36,698 bases of DNA, taken from contig DAHVFH010000027.1 in the NCBI GenBank assembly GCA_027317105.1, forward strand, positions 1 to 36,698, given 5' to 3'. The translations under genes were made by a program, and so were the position numbers. Shown in pieces: positions 24,152 to 32,371 of the stretch (positions are counted from its first letter, which is position 1; each line of letters opens with the position of its first letter). Source of the stretch: Cytophagales bacterium. Lineage in GTDB: Bacteria > Bacteroidota > Bacteroidia > Cytophagales > Cyclobacteriaceae. The notes beneath the pieces were generated by a model, which saw only the letters and a list, made by a program, of their open reading frames with translations, ran no database searches and was not told the DNA's origin.

Positions 24152-25261
24152 ATGAGCTTTAAAAAAATATTTGATCTTCAAAACTGGGATGATGTCAGGG
24201 AATCCATCAACGACAAATCACATCGCGAAGTGGAGGCAGCGCTTTCTTCTGATCGAAGGACGTTGGAAGATTTTAAGGCTTTGATTTCACCGGCCGCTGC
24301 ACCGTATGTCGAAGAGATGGCCCAACGCAGTCGCCAGGCTACGCAGAAGCGTTTCGGCAAAACAATACAACTTTTTTCGCCGATGTATTTAAGCAACGAA
24401 TGCAACAACATCTGCACCTACTGTGGTTTTAGTTTCGAAAATAAATTGAAACGCAGAACGCTTTCTCCGTCAGAAATTTTAACGGAGGTAACCGAAATAA
24501 AGCGGCATGGGTTCAGTCACATCCTGCTGGTAACAGGCGAAGCGAATCACACAGTGCATGTCGATTACTTTAAGAAGGCCATTGAAATTATCAAACCGCA
24601 CTTTGCCAATATTTCAATCGAAGTTCAGCCGCTTGAACAACATGAATACGAAACGTTGGGTAATGCCGGAGTGTATTCCGTGCTTGTGTACCAAGAAACA
24701 TACAATCAACAGAAATATAGTGCGTGTCATCCGAAAGGGAAAAAATCAAATTTCTATTATCGCCTCGATACACCCGACAGGATTGGTAAGGCTTCAATTC
24801 ATAAAATAGGATTGGGTGTGTTGTTGGGCCTTGAAGACTGGCGCACCGATTCCTTCTTTTGCGCGCTTCATTTAGGCTATCTACAAAAAAAATACTGGCA
24901 AACAAAATATTCAATTTCGTTTCCGCGCATCCGACCGGCTGAAGGAATCCTAACACATGACGATGGCATAAGCGAAAAAGAACTGGTACAGCTGATTTGC
25001 GCTTACCGGTTGTTGAATGAAGACGTGGAGTTATCCATCTCCACACGCGAGTCGGAGATATTCCGAAATAACATTATCAGGTTGGGTGTCACCAGCATGA
25101 GTGCAGGTTCAAAGACAAATCCTGGTGGCTATGCGGTAGAACCCGGATCGCTGGAGCAATTTGAAATTTCCGATGAGCGCAGCGCAGATGAGTTTGCTAA
25201 AATTATTTCAAGCTGTGGATACGAATCTGTTTGGAAAGATTGGGACAAAGCTTTTTTATAG
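24152..25261 (+). CDS. thiH: 2-iminoacetate synthase (tyrosine lyase)
   Basis: This 369-residue radical-SAM enzyme cleaves tyrosine to dehydroglycine and p-cresol, supplying the glycine unit of the thiazole. The cluster motif CxxxCxxC is Cys84, Cys88, Cys91 in SNECNNICTYCGFS. Other segments are HILLVTGEANHTV, ISIEVQPLEQHEYETLG, VYQETYNQQKY and the C-terminal TSMSAGSKTNPGGY. The presence of ThiH rather than ThiO means the oxygen-independent route. It is the last gene of the thi operon; no clear terminator was seen in the following 230 bases. Confidence 0.96.
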   Translation: MSFKKIFDLQNWDDVRESINDKSHREVEAALSSDRRTLEDFKALISPAAAPYVEEMAQRSRQATQKRFGKTIQLFSPMYLSNECNNICTYCGFSFENKLKRRTLSPSEILTEVTEIKRHGFSHILLVTGEANHTVHVDYFKKAIEIIKPHFANISIEVQPLEQHEYETLGNAGVYSVLVYQETYNQQKYSACHPKGKKSNFYYRLDTPDRIGKASIHKIGLGVLLGLEDWRTDSFFCALHLGYLQKKYWQTKYSISFPRIRPAEGILTHDDGISEKELVQLICAYRLLNEDVELSISTRESEIFRNNIIRLGVTSMSAGSKTNPGGYAVEPGSLEQFEISDERSADEFAKIISSCGYESVWKDWDKAFL

Positions 25262-25492
25262 ATCTTGTCGGTATTTAAAAAGGAAGAATTAACTCATTAT
25301 AGCCGTTAGTTGGTGCAGTTCCAGATGTTCGCGGAAAAATTAGTAAAGCAAAACCCGAATGTTTTCTTTAGTTGAGTTAGGTTTGGCTTTGGGTCTTCTG
25401 GCTTGAGGCGGCATTTAAGAGCTTTCTTGTTGATACAAATTTTGATTAATTAACCCCAAAACATACCCTACTTAAGGCAAAGCAATGAATTT

Positions 25493-25909
25493 TCAGAACT
25501 TATACGAAAGCGCCAGACCTTGATGTTGCGGATTAAATTTAAGATGAAGCACCAGTGCATCAAATTTGCGCTGGTATTTTTTTGAAGTGTGAGCACCAAT
25601 AATGGTTAATGGAATGCCTCCGCCCAAAAGTCCAAGGCCCGCCACAGTAAGCAGTGCACCTGTTATAGCCTTGGGGTCTGATGTTGTCGTTTGTCCTGTG
25701 CTTGGGTTAGTGGTGTAGGTGGCACTGCCAATGTCTGAGATACCCACTACCATGGCCACGGTGCCAGCTACAATCATTACAATCCCCGTGTTCTTCATGC
25801 GCTTGTACTTTTCAATTTTAAGTTGATAAGTAACTTTTTCGTTGTAGAATTGTTGCGCCCCCGCACGGAAGGTGAAGGCAACTAAAATTAGAAGAAGAGT
25901 GATTTTCAT
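25493..25909 (-). CDS. Hypothetical membrane protein with signal peptide
   Basis: This 138-residue protein, transcribed on the minus strand, has a signal peptide (1-18, ending AGAQ). Two transmembrane helices lie near 43-62 and 83-106. Between them is a Thr/Ser/Gly-rich loop, TYTTNPSTGQTTTSDPKA. The C-terminal part, KKYQRKFDALVLHLKFNP, is followed by a last strand ending in Phe (LSYKF), like many Bacteroidota outer-membrane or periplasmic proteins. I do not recognise the family. It is convergent with thiH and divergent from the ammonia-lyase gene that opens the pigment cluster; membership in the cluster is uncertain. Confidence 0.75.
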   Translation of the reverse strand: MKITLLLILVAFTFRAGAQQFYNEKVTYQLKIEKYKRMKNTGIVMIVAGTVAMVVGISDIGSATYTTNPSTGQTTTSDPKAITGALLTVAGLGLLGGGIPLTIIGAHTSKKYQRKFDALVLHLKFNPQHQGLALSYKF

Positions 25910-26032
25910 GCAAAATCTTATTTAGCGATGCAAAATAATGATTGCGATCATTTAAATTGTGCGGCAAAGAATCTTTTTTATTGCGAATTACTACCACCTT
26001 TACCAATTCAAAATCTAAATAAACGCTCATTT

Positions 26033-27574
26033 ATGATTACTTTAGGAAGTGACAGACTTACCGCGAACGATTTTGAAAAGGTAATTTTTCAAGGGACAAA
26101 AATACAGTTGGAGGAAACCGCACTGGCTGAAGTGAAGCGGAATTTTGATTTCTTAAAAACCTATTCTCAGAACAAAATTATCTACGGCATCAACACTGGG
26201 CTGGGCCCCATGGCGCAGTATAAGATTTCAGAGGAAGACCAGCTTCAATTGCAATATAACCTGATTAGGAGTCATTGTTCCGGTGCAGGTGCTTTGTTCA
26301 CGGATGAACTTGCTAAGGCCACAATGGTGGCTCGATTGAACAGCTTTATGAAAGCCACTTCGGGGGTGCATCCTTCGGTAGTGGGTTTACTCAAAGAACT
26401 TATTAATGAAAATGTTATTCCTTGCATTTTCGAAAAAGGAGGTGTAGGCGCCAGCGGTGACTTGGTGCAGTTGGCCCACCTCGCACTGAACTTGATTGGC
26501 GAAGGTGAAATGAAAATAAATGGCGAGTGGAAACCGACTAAGAAAGTGTTTGAAGAAAAGAGCTTTTCGCCAGTCTCTGTTCATATCCGAGAGGGGTTGG
26601 CGGTGATGAACGGCACTTCGGCCATGACGGGTGTGGGCATGGTGAATATTATTTATGCCCGCAAACTTTTGAATTGTTCTATTATTTTGTCCTCGATTAC
26701 AAACGAGTTGATGAAATCCTTTGACGATCATTTTTCTTCTGAACTAAACGCTGCCAAACAGCATGAAGGGCAAGCTCTTATTGCTAAAACCATGCGTCAT
26801 TTGTTAGGCGACAGTAAATTGGTTCGAAAGCGGCCCGATCATTTGTATAATGGAAAGATTGAAGAAGCTGTATTTACGGATAAGGTTCAGGAGTATTACT
26901 CGCTTCGTTGTATTCCTCAGATTCTGGGCCCGGTATTCGATACCGTAGAGGAAGTGACCAAAGTATTGGAAGATGAAGTAAATTCTGCCAGTGACAATCC
27001 AGTGATTGATCATCACGGTGAAAATGTACACCATGGCGGAAATTTTCACGGAGATTATGTGTCGCTAGCGATGGATAAGTTGAAGATCGTTATCACAAAA
27101 CTCTGCATGCTTTCGGAACGGCAGTTGAACTATTTACTCAATGACAGGTTAAACCAAAAACTTCCGCCTTTCCTTAATATGGGTAAATTGGGTTTCAATT
27201 TTGGTTTACAGGGAATGCAGTTTACGGCTACTTCTACTACGGCTGAAAACCAGACGCTTGCCTTCCCCATGTATTTGCACAGTATCTCTAATAACAATGA
27301 CAACCAGGATATTGTGAGTATGGGATGCAACGCGGCATTTCTAACGAGACGTGTAATTGATAATAGCTTTGAAGTGTTGGCCATTCAGGCGATTGCCTTG
27401 ATGCAAGCGATTGACTATCTTAAATGCCAGTCGCGATTGTCTTCCTTCACCAGAAAGATGCACGAAGAGGTTCGGGAATTTTGTGGCCCAATTCTGGAAG
27501 ATAGACCAAGGTATCAAGAGCAAAAAAGAATGAAAGAATATCTTTTAAGCTTGGGATCGAAGCCAATCATGTGA
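26033..27574 (+). CDS. Tyrosine ammonia-lyase of the aryl-polyene/flexirubin cluster
   Basis: This HAL/PAL/TAL-family enzyme of 513 residues would make 4-coumarate, the aryl starter, from tyrosine. The MIO cofactor forms from Ala140-Ser141-Gly142 in GGVGASGDLVQL. The catalytic Tyr51 lies in IYGINTGLGPMAQY, and the selectivity-loop His81 is in RSHCSG. SASDNPVIDHHGENVHHGGNFHG, read in parts, and FTATSTTAENQ are also present. The closest remembered match is the Flavobacterium johnsoniae TAL of the flexirubin cluster (shared YG.NTG.GPMAQY, LQYNLIRSH, YSLRC.PQILGPV). The ATG at 26033 fits the family; an upstream ATG at 25928 adds 35 unlikely residues. HAL activity is less likely given the context. 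Confidence 0.93.
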   Translation: MITLGSDRLTANDFEKVIFQGTKIQLEETALAEVKRNFDFLKTYSQNKIIYGINTGLGPMAQYKISEEDQLQLQYNLIRSHCSGAGALFTDELAKATMVARLNSFMKATSGVHPSVVGLLKELINENVIPCIFEKGGVGASGDLVQLAHLALNLIGEGEMKINGEWKPTKKVFEEKSFSPVSVHIREGLAVMNGTSAMTGVGMVNIIYARKLLNCSIILSSITNELMKSFDDHFSSELNAAKQHEGQALIAKTMRHLLGDSKLVRKRPDHLYNGKIEEAVFTDKVQEYYSLRCIPQILGPVFDTVEEVTKVLEDEVNSASDNPVIDHHGENVHHGGNFHGDYVSLAMDKLKIVITKLCMLSERQLNYLLNDRLNQKLPPFLNMGKLGFNFGLQGMQFTATSTTAENQTLAFPMYLHSISNNNDNQDIVSMGCNAAFLTRRVIDNSFEVLAIQAIALMQAIDYLKCQSRLSSFTRKMHEEVREFCGPILEDRPRYQEQKRMKEYLLSLGSKPIM

Positions 27575-27623
27575 ATTTTGAAATAGCGCCTCAATAAAAT
27601 GGTTTTTTACTGAAGATAATAAA

Positions 27624-28352
27624 ATGAAATACGCATTAGTTACCGGTGGATCACGAGGCATAGGCCGGGCAGTTTGTCTCAAACTGGCCGATATGGGTTA
27701 CCATATATTGATCAATTATAAGAGTAACGACCTTGAGGCAAACGAGACGTTAAGATTAGTAAAGGAGAAAAATGTGTCGGGTCAGTTGATGAAGTTTGAC
27801 GTGTCGAACAAAGCGCAGGTGGATAGTCTGTTGGGTGGTTGGATTGAAAATAACAAGGAAGATACGGTTGAGGTATTAGTAAACAATGCAGGGGTTCGTG
27901 AAGATGCCTTATTAATGTGGATGACGGAGGAGCAATGGAAGAATGTGATGGGCTCAAGCTTAGATGCCTTTTATTACGTGACGCGTCTTTTGGTAATGGG
28001 TATGTTGGCCAATCGATACGGGCGTATTGTTAATGTGGTTTCTCTTTCGGGCATCAAGGGTATGCCTGGCCAAGCCAACTATTCGGCTGCGAAGGCTGGA
28101 GTAATCGGTGCAACGAAAGCGCTGGCTCAAGAAGTGGCCAGGCGAGGGGTAACCGTAAATGCAGTTGCCCCAGGATTTATAAGTACCGATATGACGCAAG
28201 ACCTCAATGAAGCGGAGCTTAAAAAGCTTATCCCGATGCAGCGGTTTGGCCAGCCCAAGGAAGTAGCAGATGCCATCGGTTTTTTAGCTTCCCCAGAGGC
28301 CTCTTACATTACTGCTTCTGTGCTTTCCATTAATGGTGGCCTTTACTCTTAG
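27624..28352 (+). CDS. 3-oxoacyl-ACP reductase (FabG-like)
   Basis: This 242-residue short-chain dehydrogenase has the NADPH loop TGGSRGIG (7-14), NNAG, and the catalytic Ser142, Tyr153 and Lys157 (NYSAAKAG). It ends in the FabG tail with VLSINGGLYS. In the aryl-polyene pathway it reduces the beta-keto group after each condensation, as ApeQ does in the E. coli APE system. It lies 49 bases after the lyase gene. A 140-base gap with a promoter separates it from the ketosynthase gene. Confidence 0.9.
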   Translation: MKYALVTGGSRGIGRAVCLKLADMGYHILINYKSNDLEANETLRLVKEKNVSGQLMKFDVSNKAQVDSLLGGWIENNKEDTVEVLVNNAGVREDALLMWMTEEQWKNVMGSSLDAFYYVTRLLVMGMLANRYGRIVNVVSLSGIKGMPGQANYSAAKAGVIGATKALAQEVARRGVTVNAVAPGFISTDMTQDLNEAELKKLIPMQRFGQPKEVADAIGFLASPEASYITASVLSINGGLYS

Positions 28353-28403
28353 GGCGACATTTCGGAAATCAAAATAGTAATAAGGGCTTTCCTGTAACCC
28401 GCT

Positions 28404-28434
28404 TTTGCAAGAATTTGATAATACGCTATATTTA
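28404..28434 (+). promoter_or_regulatory. Putative promoter of the ketosynthase operon
   Basis: TTTG (28404-28407), 19 bases, then TATATTTA (28427-28434) matches the Bacteroidota consensus except the last base. It lies about 60 bases before the ATG at 28493. Confidence 0.45.
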
Positions 28435-28492
28435 CCCAATCACCGCTAAACCTTTTAACGAATAAGGCCATTATGGCAAGAGATTTTCCATT

Positions 28493-29716
28493 ATGAATAG
28501 GGTTGTAATTACGGGCTTGGGTATTTATAGTTGCATTGGAAAAAACATTCAAGAAGTGAGGGAATCCCTATTTAATGGAACATCGGGTATTATTTTGGAT
28601 CCTAAACGCAAGGATATGGGATACCGATCAGGACTTACCGGATACGTTGAAAAACCTGTTTTGAAGGGAATACTCGACAGGCGTGCCCGTGTAATGCTCC
28701 CTGAACAAGGAGAATATGCTTATATGAGTACGGCTCAGGCATTGGCATCAGCCTCACTCGACCAAGATTTCATTGACCATCACGAACTTGGAATTATTTT
28801 TGGTAACGATAGTTCGGCTCAGCCCGTCATTGAGGCTACGGATATTATCAGGCAAAAAAAGGATACCATGTTGGTCGGTTCGGGCTCTGTATTTCAGGCT
28901 CTCAATTCTACCGTGAACATGAACCTGGCCACTATTTTTAAATTGAAAGGCATAAACTTTACAGTGAGTGCAGCGTGTGCTTCCGGTTCGCATGCCATTG
29001 GGATTGGTGCCATGTTTATCAGAAATGGTATGCAAGATTGCGTGATCTGTGGAGGAGCTCAGGAGACTAATATTTATTCGATGGGTAATTTTGATGCCTT
29101 GGGCGCATTCTCGGTGCGAGAGGACAATCCGCATTTAGCTTCTCGCCCCTTCGACAAAAGTCGGGATGGACTGGTGCCTAGTGGCGGTGCTGCTACTATT
29201 ATTATTGAAAGTTTGGAATTCGCCAAAAAAAGAGGAGCAACTATTTTAGCCGAGGTAATTGGTTACGGGTTTTCCTCAAATGGCGAACATATTTCAAACC
29301 CCAGTGTGCAGGGGCCTGCCCGTTCCCTAAGCTTGGCAATAAAGAGCTCGGGCCTGAAGATCTCTGATATTGACTACATCAATGCCCATGCAACATCAAC
29401 CCCGGCAGGTGACGCCAGTGAAGCCAAAGCCATTCACGATGTCTTCAATGGCGTGAAAGTGCCTATTAGTTCCACCAAATCCATGACGGGTCATGAATGT
29501 TGGATGGCAGGAGCCAGTGAGATTGTGTACTCCATGTTGATGATGCAAAATTCGTTCATTGCGCCAAATATTAATTTTGAAACGCCTGATGAGGATTCGG
29601 CCAAGCTTTCAATTGTTACGAAGGCAACAGAAAAAAAACTAGATATTATCTTATCCAATTCCTTTGGTTTTGGCGGAACAAATTCAACTCTAATTATTAA
29701 AAAATGGAACAATTAA
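28493..29716 (+). CDS. Beta-ketoacyl synthase (FabF-like), pigment cluster
   Basis: This 407-residue ketosynthase has an intact Cys-His-His triad: Cys162 in SAACASGSHAIG, His299 in INAHATSTPAGD, His334 in SMTGHECWMAG. SSTK.MTGH is conserved. It would extend the coumaroyl starter with malonyl units, or start a fatty-acyl branch. It ends -KKWNN; its last 13 bases overlap the start of the ACP gene at 29704. The half-ketosynthase gene at 34742 ends the same way over the second ACP gene. Confidence 0.92.
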   Translation: MNRVVITGLGIYSCIGKNIQEVRESLFNGTSGIILDPKRKDMGYRSGLTGYVEKPVLKGILDRRARVMLPEQGEYAYMSTAQALASASLDQDFIDHHELGIIFGNDSSAQPVIEATDIIRQKKDTMLVGSGSVFQALNSTVNMNLATIFKLKGINFTVSAACASGSHAIGIGAMFIRNGMQDCVICGGAQETNIYSMGNFDALGAFSVREDNPHLASRPFDKSRDGLVPSGGAATIIIESLEFAKKRGATILAEVIGYGFSSNGEHISNPSVQGPARSLSLAIKSSGLKISDIDYINAHATSTPAGDASEAKAIHDVFNGVKVPISSTKSMTGHECWMAGASEIVYSMLMMQNSFIAPNINFETPDEDSAKLSIVTKATEKKLDIILSNSFGFGGTNSTLIIKKWNN

Positions 29717-29976
29717 TTAAAATGGACATTAAAGAAGTAATTGAAAAAATAAATCAATTTTTGGTTGAAGAGTTTGAAGTAGAACCGGAGAAAATTGTAC
29801 CAGAGGCTAATCTTCGTGAAACGCTTGAACTCGACAGCCTGGATTACATTGATTTGGTTGTGGCTATTGAAGGTAATTTTGGATTTAAAGTAAAGCCTGA
29901 AGATTTTGTGGCAATCGTTACCTTTCAAAATTTTTACGACTACATTTCTAGCCGCCTTGCCGAAAAGGTAAGTTAA
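29704..29976 (+). CDS. Acyl carrier protein 1
   Basis: The 90-residue ACP carries the phosphopantetheine attachment Ser45 in ELDSLDYIDL. The helix I region is DIKEVIEKINQFLVEEFEV. The ATG at 29704 overlaps the ketosynthase end by 13 bases; an alternative ATG at 29722 would leave a 5-base gap. The upstream start is favoured because ACP 2 has the same MEQL start and overlap. It carries the growing polyene chain. The acyltransferase gene begins one base after its stop. Confidence 0.92.
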   Translation: MEQLIKMDIKEVIEKINQFLVEEFEVEPEKIVPEANLRETLELDSLDYIDLVVAIEGNFGFKVKPEDFVAIVTFQNFYDYISSRLAEKVS

Positions 29977-29977
29977 C

Positions 29978-30859
29978 ATGGCGAAGTGGGAAGGTAAATC
30001 CAAAACGAACCCACTAGGTTATCGCATTTTTGTTTTTGTTTGCAAAACATTTGGCTTAGGAGCAGCCTATTTGCTTTTGCGCTTCGTGGCCTTTTATTTT
30101 TTTGTTTTCTCAAAAGGATCTTCAAAAGCGATTTTCAAGTATTTTAAAAATAGGCTTCAATACGGCTATTTCAAGGCGGTAACCAGCATTTACAAAAATT
30201 ACTACTTGCTCGGTCAGACTTTAATTGATAAGTGGGTTGTCATTGGAGGAATGAAAAATCAGTTCACCTATCATTTTGATGGTATGGAATACCTATCGCA
30301 AATGGTCGACTTAGGTAAAGGTGGAATTTTATTAAGTGCTCACGTGGGCAATTGGGAGATTGCAGGAAATCATTTGCATATCCTAAACACCAAAATAAAT
30401 ATTGTCATGTTTGATGGGGAGCATGAAAAAATTAAGGCATACTTAGGCGGGTTAGGAGAGAAAAAATTTAAAGTGATTGTCGTCAAAACCGATATGTCGC
30501 ATGTGTATGAAATGGGCGCGGCCCTTGCCAATAAGGAATTGGTATGCATGCATGCGGATCGTTTTTTGGAGGGCAACAAAACGATGAGTATGGCCTTGTT
30601 GGGCGAAGAGGCACTGTTTCCGCTCGGGCCGTTTCTTTTGGCTGCTGGTTTCAGCGTCCCCGTTTCCTTAGTTTACGCGTTCAAAGAGTCTCATCATCAC
30701 TACCATTATTTTGCCTCCCCTTTGATCTCACGGAATACAGATGAAAAAAAACCTGATTTTGCAATAAGGTTAGCCAACTATTATGGCCATGACCTGGAGA
30801 ATAAAATTAAGAAGTACCCTTTACAGTGGTTTAATTATTATGATTTTTGGAAAAAATAA
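29978..30859 (+). CDS. LpxL/HtrB-type acyltransferase
   Basis: This 293-residue member of the lipid A acyltransferase family (LpxL/WaaM fold) has an N-terminal hydrophobic helix (about 16-42) and the catalytic HX4E motif at His122-Glu127 (SAHVGNWEIAG). It also has AALANKELVCMHADRF and GAFLEGN-like elements (DRFLEGNKTMSM). In aryl-polyene clusters such enzymes are thought to attach the polyene acyl group to a membrane lipid or resorcinol. Substrates cannot be read from sequence. The next ATG overlaps the stop (TAATG), so they are coupled. Confidence 0.9.
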   Translation: MAKWEGKSKTNPLGYRIFVFVCKTFGLGAAYLLLRFVAFYFFVFSKGSSKAIFKYFKNRLQYGYFKAVTSIYKNYYLLGQTLIDKWVVIGGMKNQFTYHFDGMEYLSQMVDLGKGGILLSAHVGNWEIAGNHLHILNTKINIVMFDGEHEKIKAYLGGLGEKKFKVIVVKTDMSHVYEMGAALANKELVCMHADRFLEGNKTMSMALLGEEALFPLGPFLLAAGFSVPVSLVYAFKESHHHYHYFASPLISRNTDEKKPDFAIRLANYYGHDLENKIKKYPLQWFNYYDFWKK

Positions 30860-31275
30860 TGGAAACCCAGATCACGAATATCATTCCGCAGCGACCACCC
30901 ATGGTGATGATTGATCAATTGGTGGAGATCGATCCAGTTTCTGCCACTTCTACGTTTCATATATTACCTGAAAATATTTTTATTGAGAACGGGAAATTCG
31001 CAGAACCGGGTTTGATCGAAAATATTGCGCAAACTGCAGCAGCCATGGTGGGGCAGCAATGTGCTATTAACGAGGTGCCTGTACCGATTGGGTTTATTGC
31101 CGCTGTGAAAAATTTAACAATCAACTTTATTCCAGACGTGCTTTCTTCTATTGCTACCAAAGTGACGGTAACCAACACAGTAATGAATTTCACAATAATC
31201 GAAGGGAAAATCATGCAATCCGGAAAATTAGTGTGTTCTTGTGAAATGAAAATATTAATACAAACCAGTACCTAA
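30859..31275 (+). CDS. FabZ/ApeP-like hotdog protein, catalytic His missing
   Basis: This 138-residue hotdog protein resembles beta-hydroxyacyl-ACP dehydratases: IPQRPPMVMIDQL (9-21) aligns with the FabZ start and Glu54 in LIENIAQTAAAM with the catalytic Glu helix. The FabZ motif GHFPG is replaced by FIENGK (41-46), so the catalytic His is absent; the only His is His34. The polyene pathway needs a dehydratase, so either this family works without that His or the active dehydratase is outside the window. ATG at 30859 overlaps the acyltransferase stop (TAATG); a TTG at 30847 is less likely. Confidence 0.82.
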   Translation: METQITNIIPQRPPMVMIDQLVEIDPVSATSTFHILPENIFIENGKFAEPGLIENIAQTAAAMVGQQCAINEVPVPIGFIAAVKNLTINFIPDVLSSIATKVTVTNTVMNFTIIEGKIMQSGKLVCSCEMKILIQTST

Positions 31276-31280
31276 CGACT

Positions 31281-31898
31281 ATGAGACAATTTTTTTTCTT
31301 TTTCTTTGTTGTACTTGGGCCGCATGGAATGATGGCGCAAGAAGCAAAGGATGTCTTCAACGCCTCCACACCCATAACCTGGTTAGGCTTAGACTTCACA
31401 GGGGCTAAATTTATTGGGGATCGCGAGCGGTTGGGGTCGGAAGATGACGTGCGAAAGTTAATAGCTTCCTGGAATGATCTCATGATCAGTGAACCCACAA
31501 AATACGATTTAAGTAAAGCTTTGCATCGATCCGCAGTGAAACAGGCAATCGATATTGCCCTAACGCACAATGAAAGGCTCAATTTGAAAGGTACACTTGA
31601 AGAGTCGGGTACTTCACACCTCAACAAAGAAGATGTTTATCGTATTGTATCCTCGTACAATTTTGGCGAACAAAGTAGCATCGGGATTCTTTTTGTTGTC
31701 GATAGTTTTAACAAATTAGCAGCAGAAGGCTCCGTCTGGGTAACCTTTATCAATATGAGCACGAAAGAGGTGCTTTTCACCAATCGCTTAGTAGGCAAGC
31801 CCGCAGGATTCGGAGTCCGTAATTTTTGGGCAGCGGCAATTTATAATATATTAAAAAAGGTTAACGCTGATTACGATAAGTGGGAGAGAAATTACTGA
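31281..31898 (+). CDS. Secreted protein of unknown function within the pigment cluster
   Basis: The 205-residue protein has a signal peptide (Phe-rich core, cleavage near MMAQ, residue 19). I do not recognise the family. Visible segments are ITWLGLDFTGAKFIGDRE, SYNFGEQSSIGILFVVDSFNK, VWVTFINMSTKEVLFTNRLVG and FGVRNFWAAAIYNILKKV. The last strands suggest a mixed alpha/beta domain with some similarity in style to lipoprotein-carrier proteins. It is 5 bases after the hotdog gene and 38 bases before the thioesterase gene. Export of an unknown protein inside a polyketide operon suggests a role in moving or placing the pigment in the outer membrane (inference). Confidence 0.82.
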   Translation: MRQFFFFFFVVLGPHGMMAQEAKDVFNASTPITWLGLDFTGAKFIGDRERLGSEDDVRKLIASWNDLMISEPTKYDLSKALHRSAVKQAIDIALTHNERLNLKGTLEESGTSHLNKEDVYRIVSSYNFGEQSSIGILFVVDSFNKLAAEGSVWVTFINMSTKEVLFTNRLVGKPAGFGVRNFWAAAIYNILKKVNADYDKWERNY

Positions 31899-31936
31899 GT
31901 TTAAACAGTGGCTGTCGCAAATTTTTATTTTGGTGA

Positions 31937-32371
31937 ATGGATAGTGAAATGGATATGTTAAAGGAGCGTACAGAGGTGATCATTCGATTTAATGAAGCCG
32001 ATCCGCTTGGCATAGTTTGGCATGGCCATTATTTGCGATACTTTGAAGATGGCCGCGAAGCTTTCGGAAAAAAATATGGTATTTCGTATATGGATTTTTA
32101 CCATCGGGGTTTTGCTGTGCCCGTAGTATCGGTTCATTGTGATTACAAAAAACCACTTCGCTTTGGCGGATCAATAATTGTTGAGGCAAGTCACGTTAAT
32201 ACCGCTGCCGCCAAGTTACTTTTTGAATATAAAATTTTTGATGCCAAAGATAAATCATTGGTGGCCACCGGTTCATCGGTTCAAGTATTTGTGGATATAA
32301 AAACATTTGAGTTGCATTTGACCAACCCGGCTTTTTTCGAAACTTGGAAACAAAAATGGAAATTGGCATGA
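31937..32371 (+). CDS. 4HBT-type thioesterase
   Basis: This 144-residue hotdog thioesterase of the YbgC/4HBT group has the catalytic Asp22 in FNEADPLGIVWHGHYLRYFEDGR and the usual following His29/His31 region. SYMDFYHRGFAVPVVSVHCDYKKPLRFG is typical. It would release or proofread acyl chains from the ACPs (compare ApeK in enteric APE clusters). It overlaps the next ketosynthase start by ATGA. Confidence 0.9.
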   Translation: MDSEMDMLKERTEVIIRFNEADPLGIVWHGHYLRYFEDGREAFGKKYGISYMDFYHRGFAVPVVSVHCDYKKPLRFGGSIIVEASHVNTAAAKLLFEYKIFDAKDKSLVATGSSVQVFVDIKTFELHLTNPAFFETWKQKWKLA

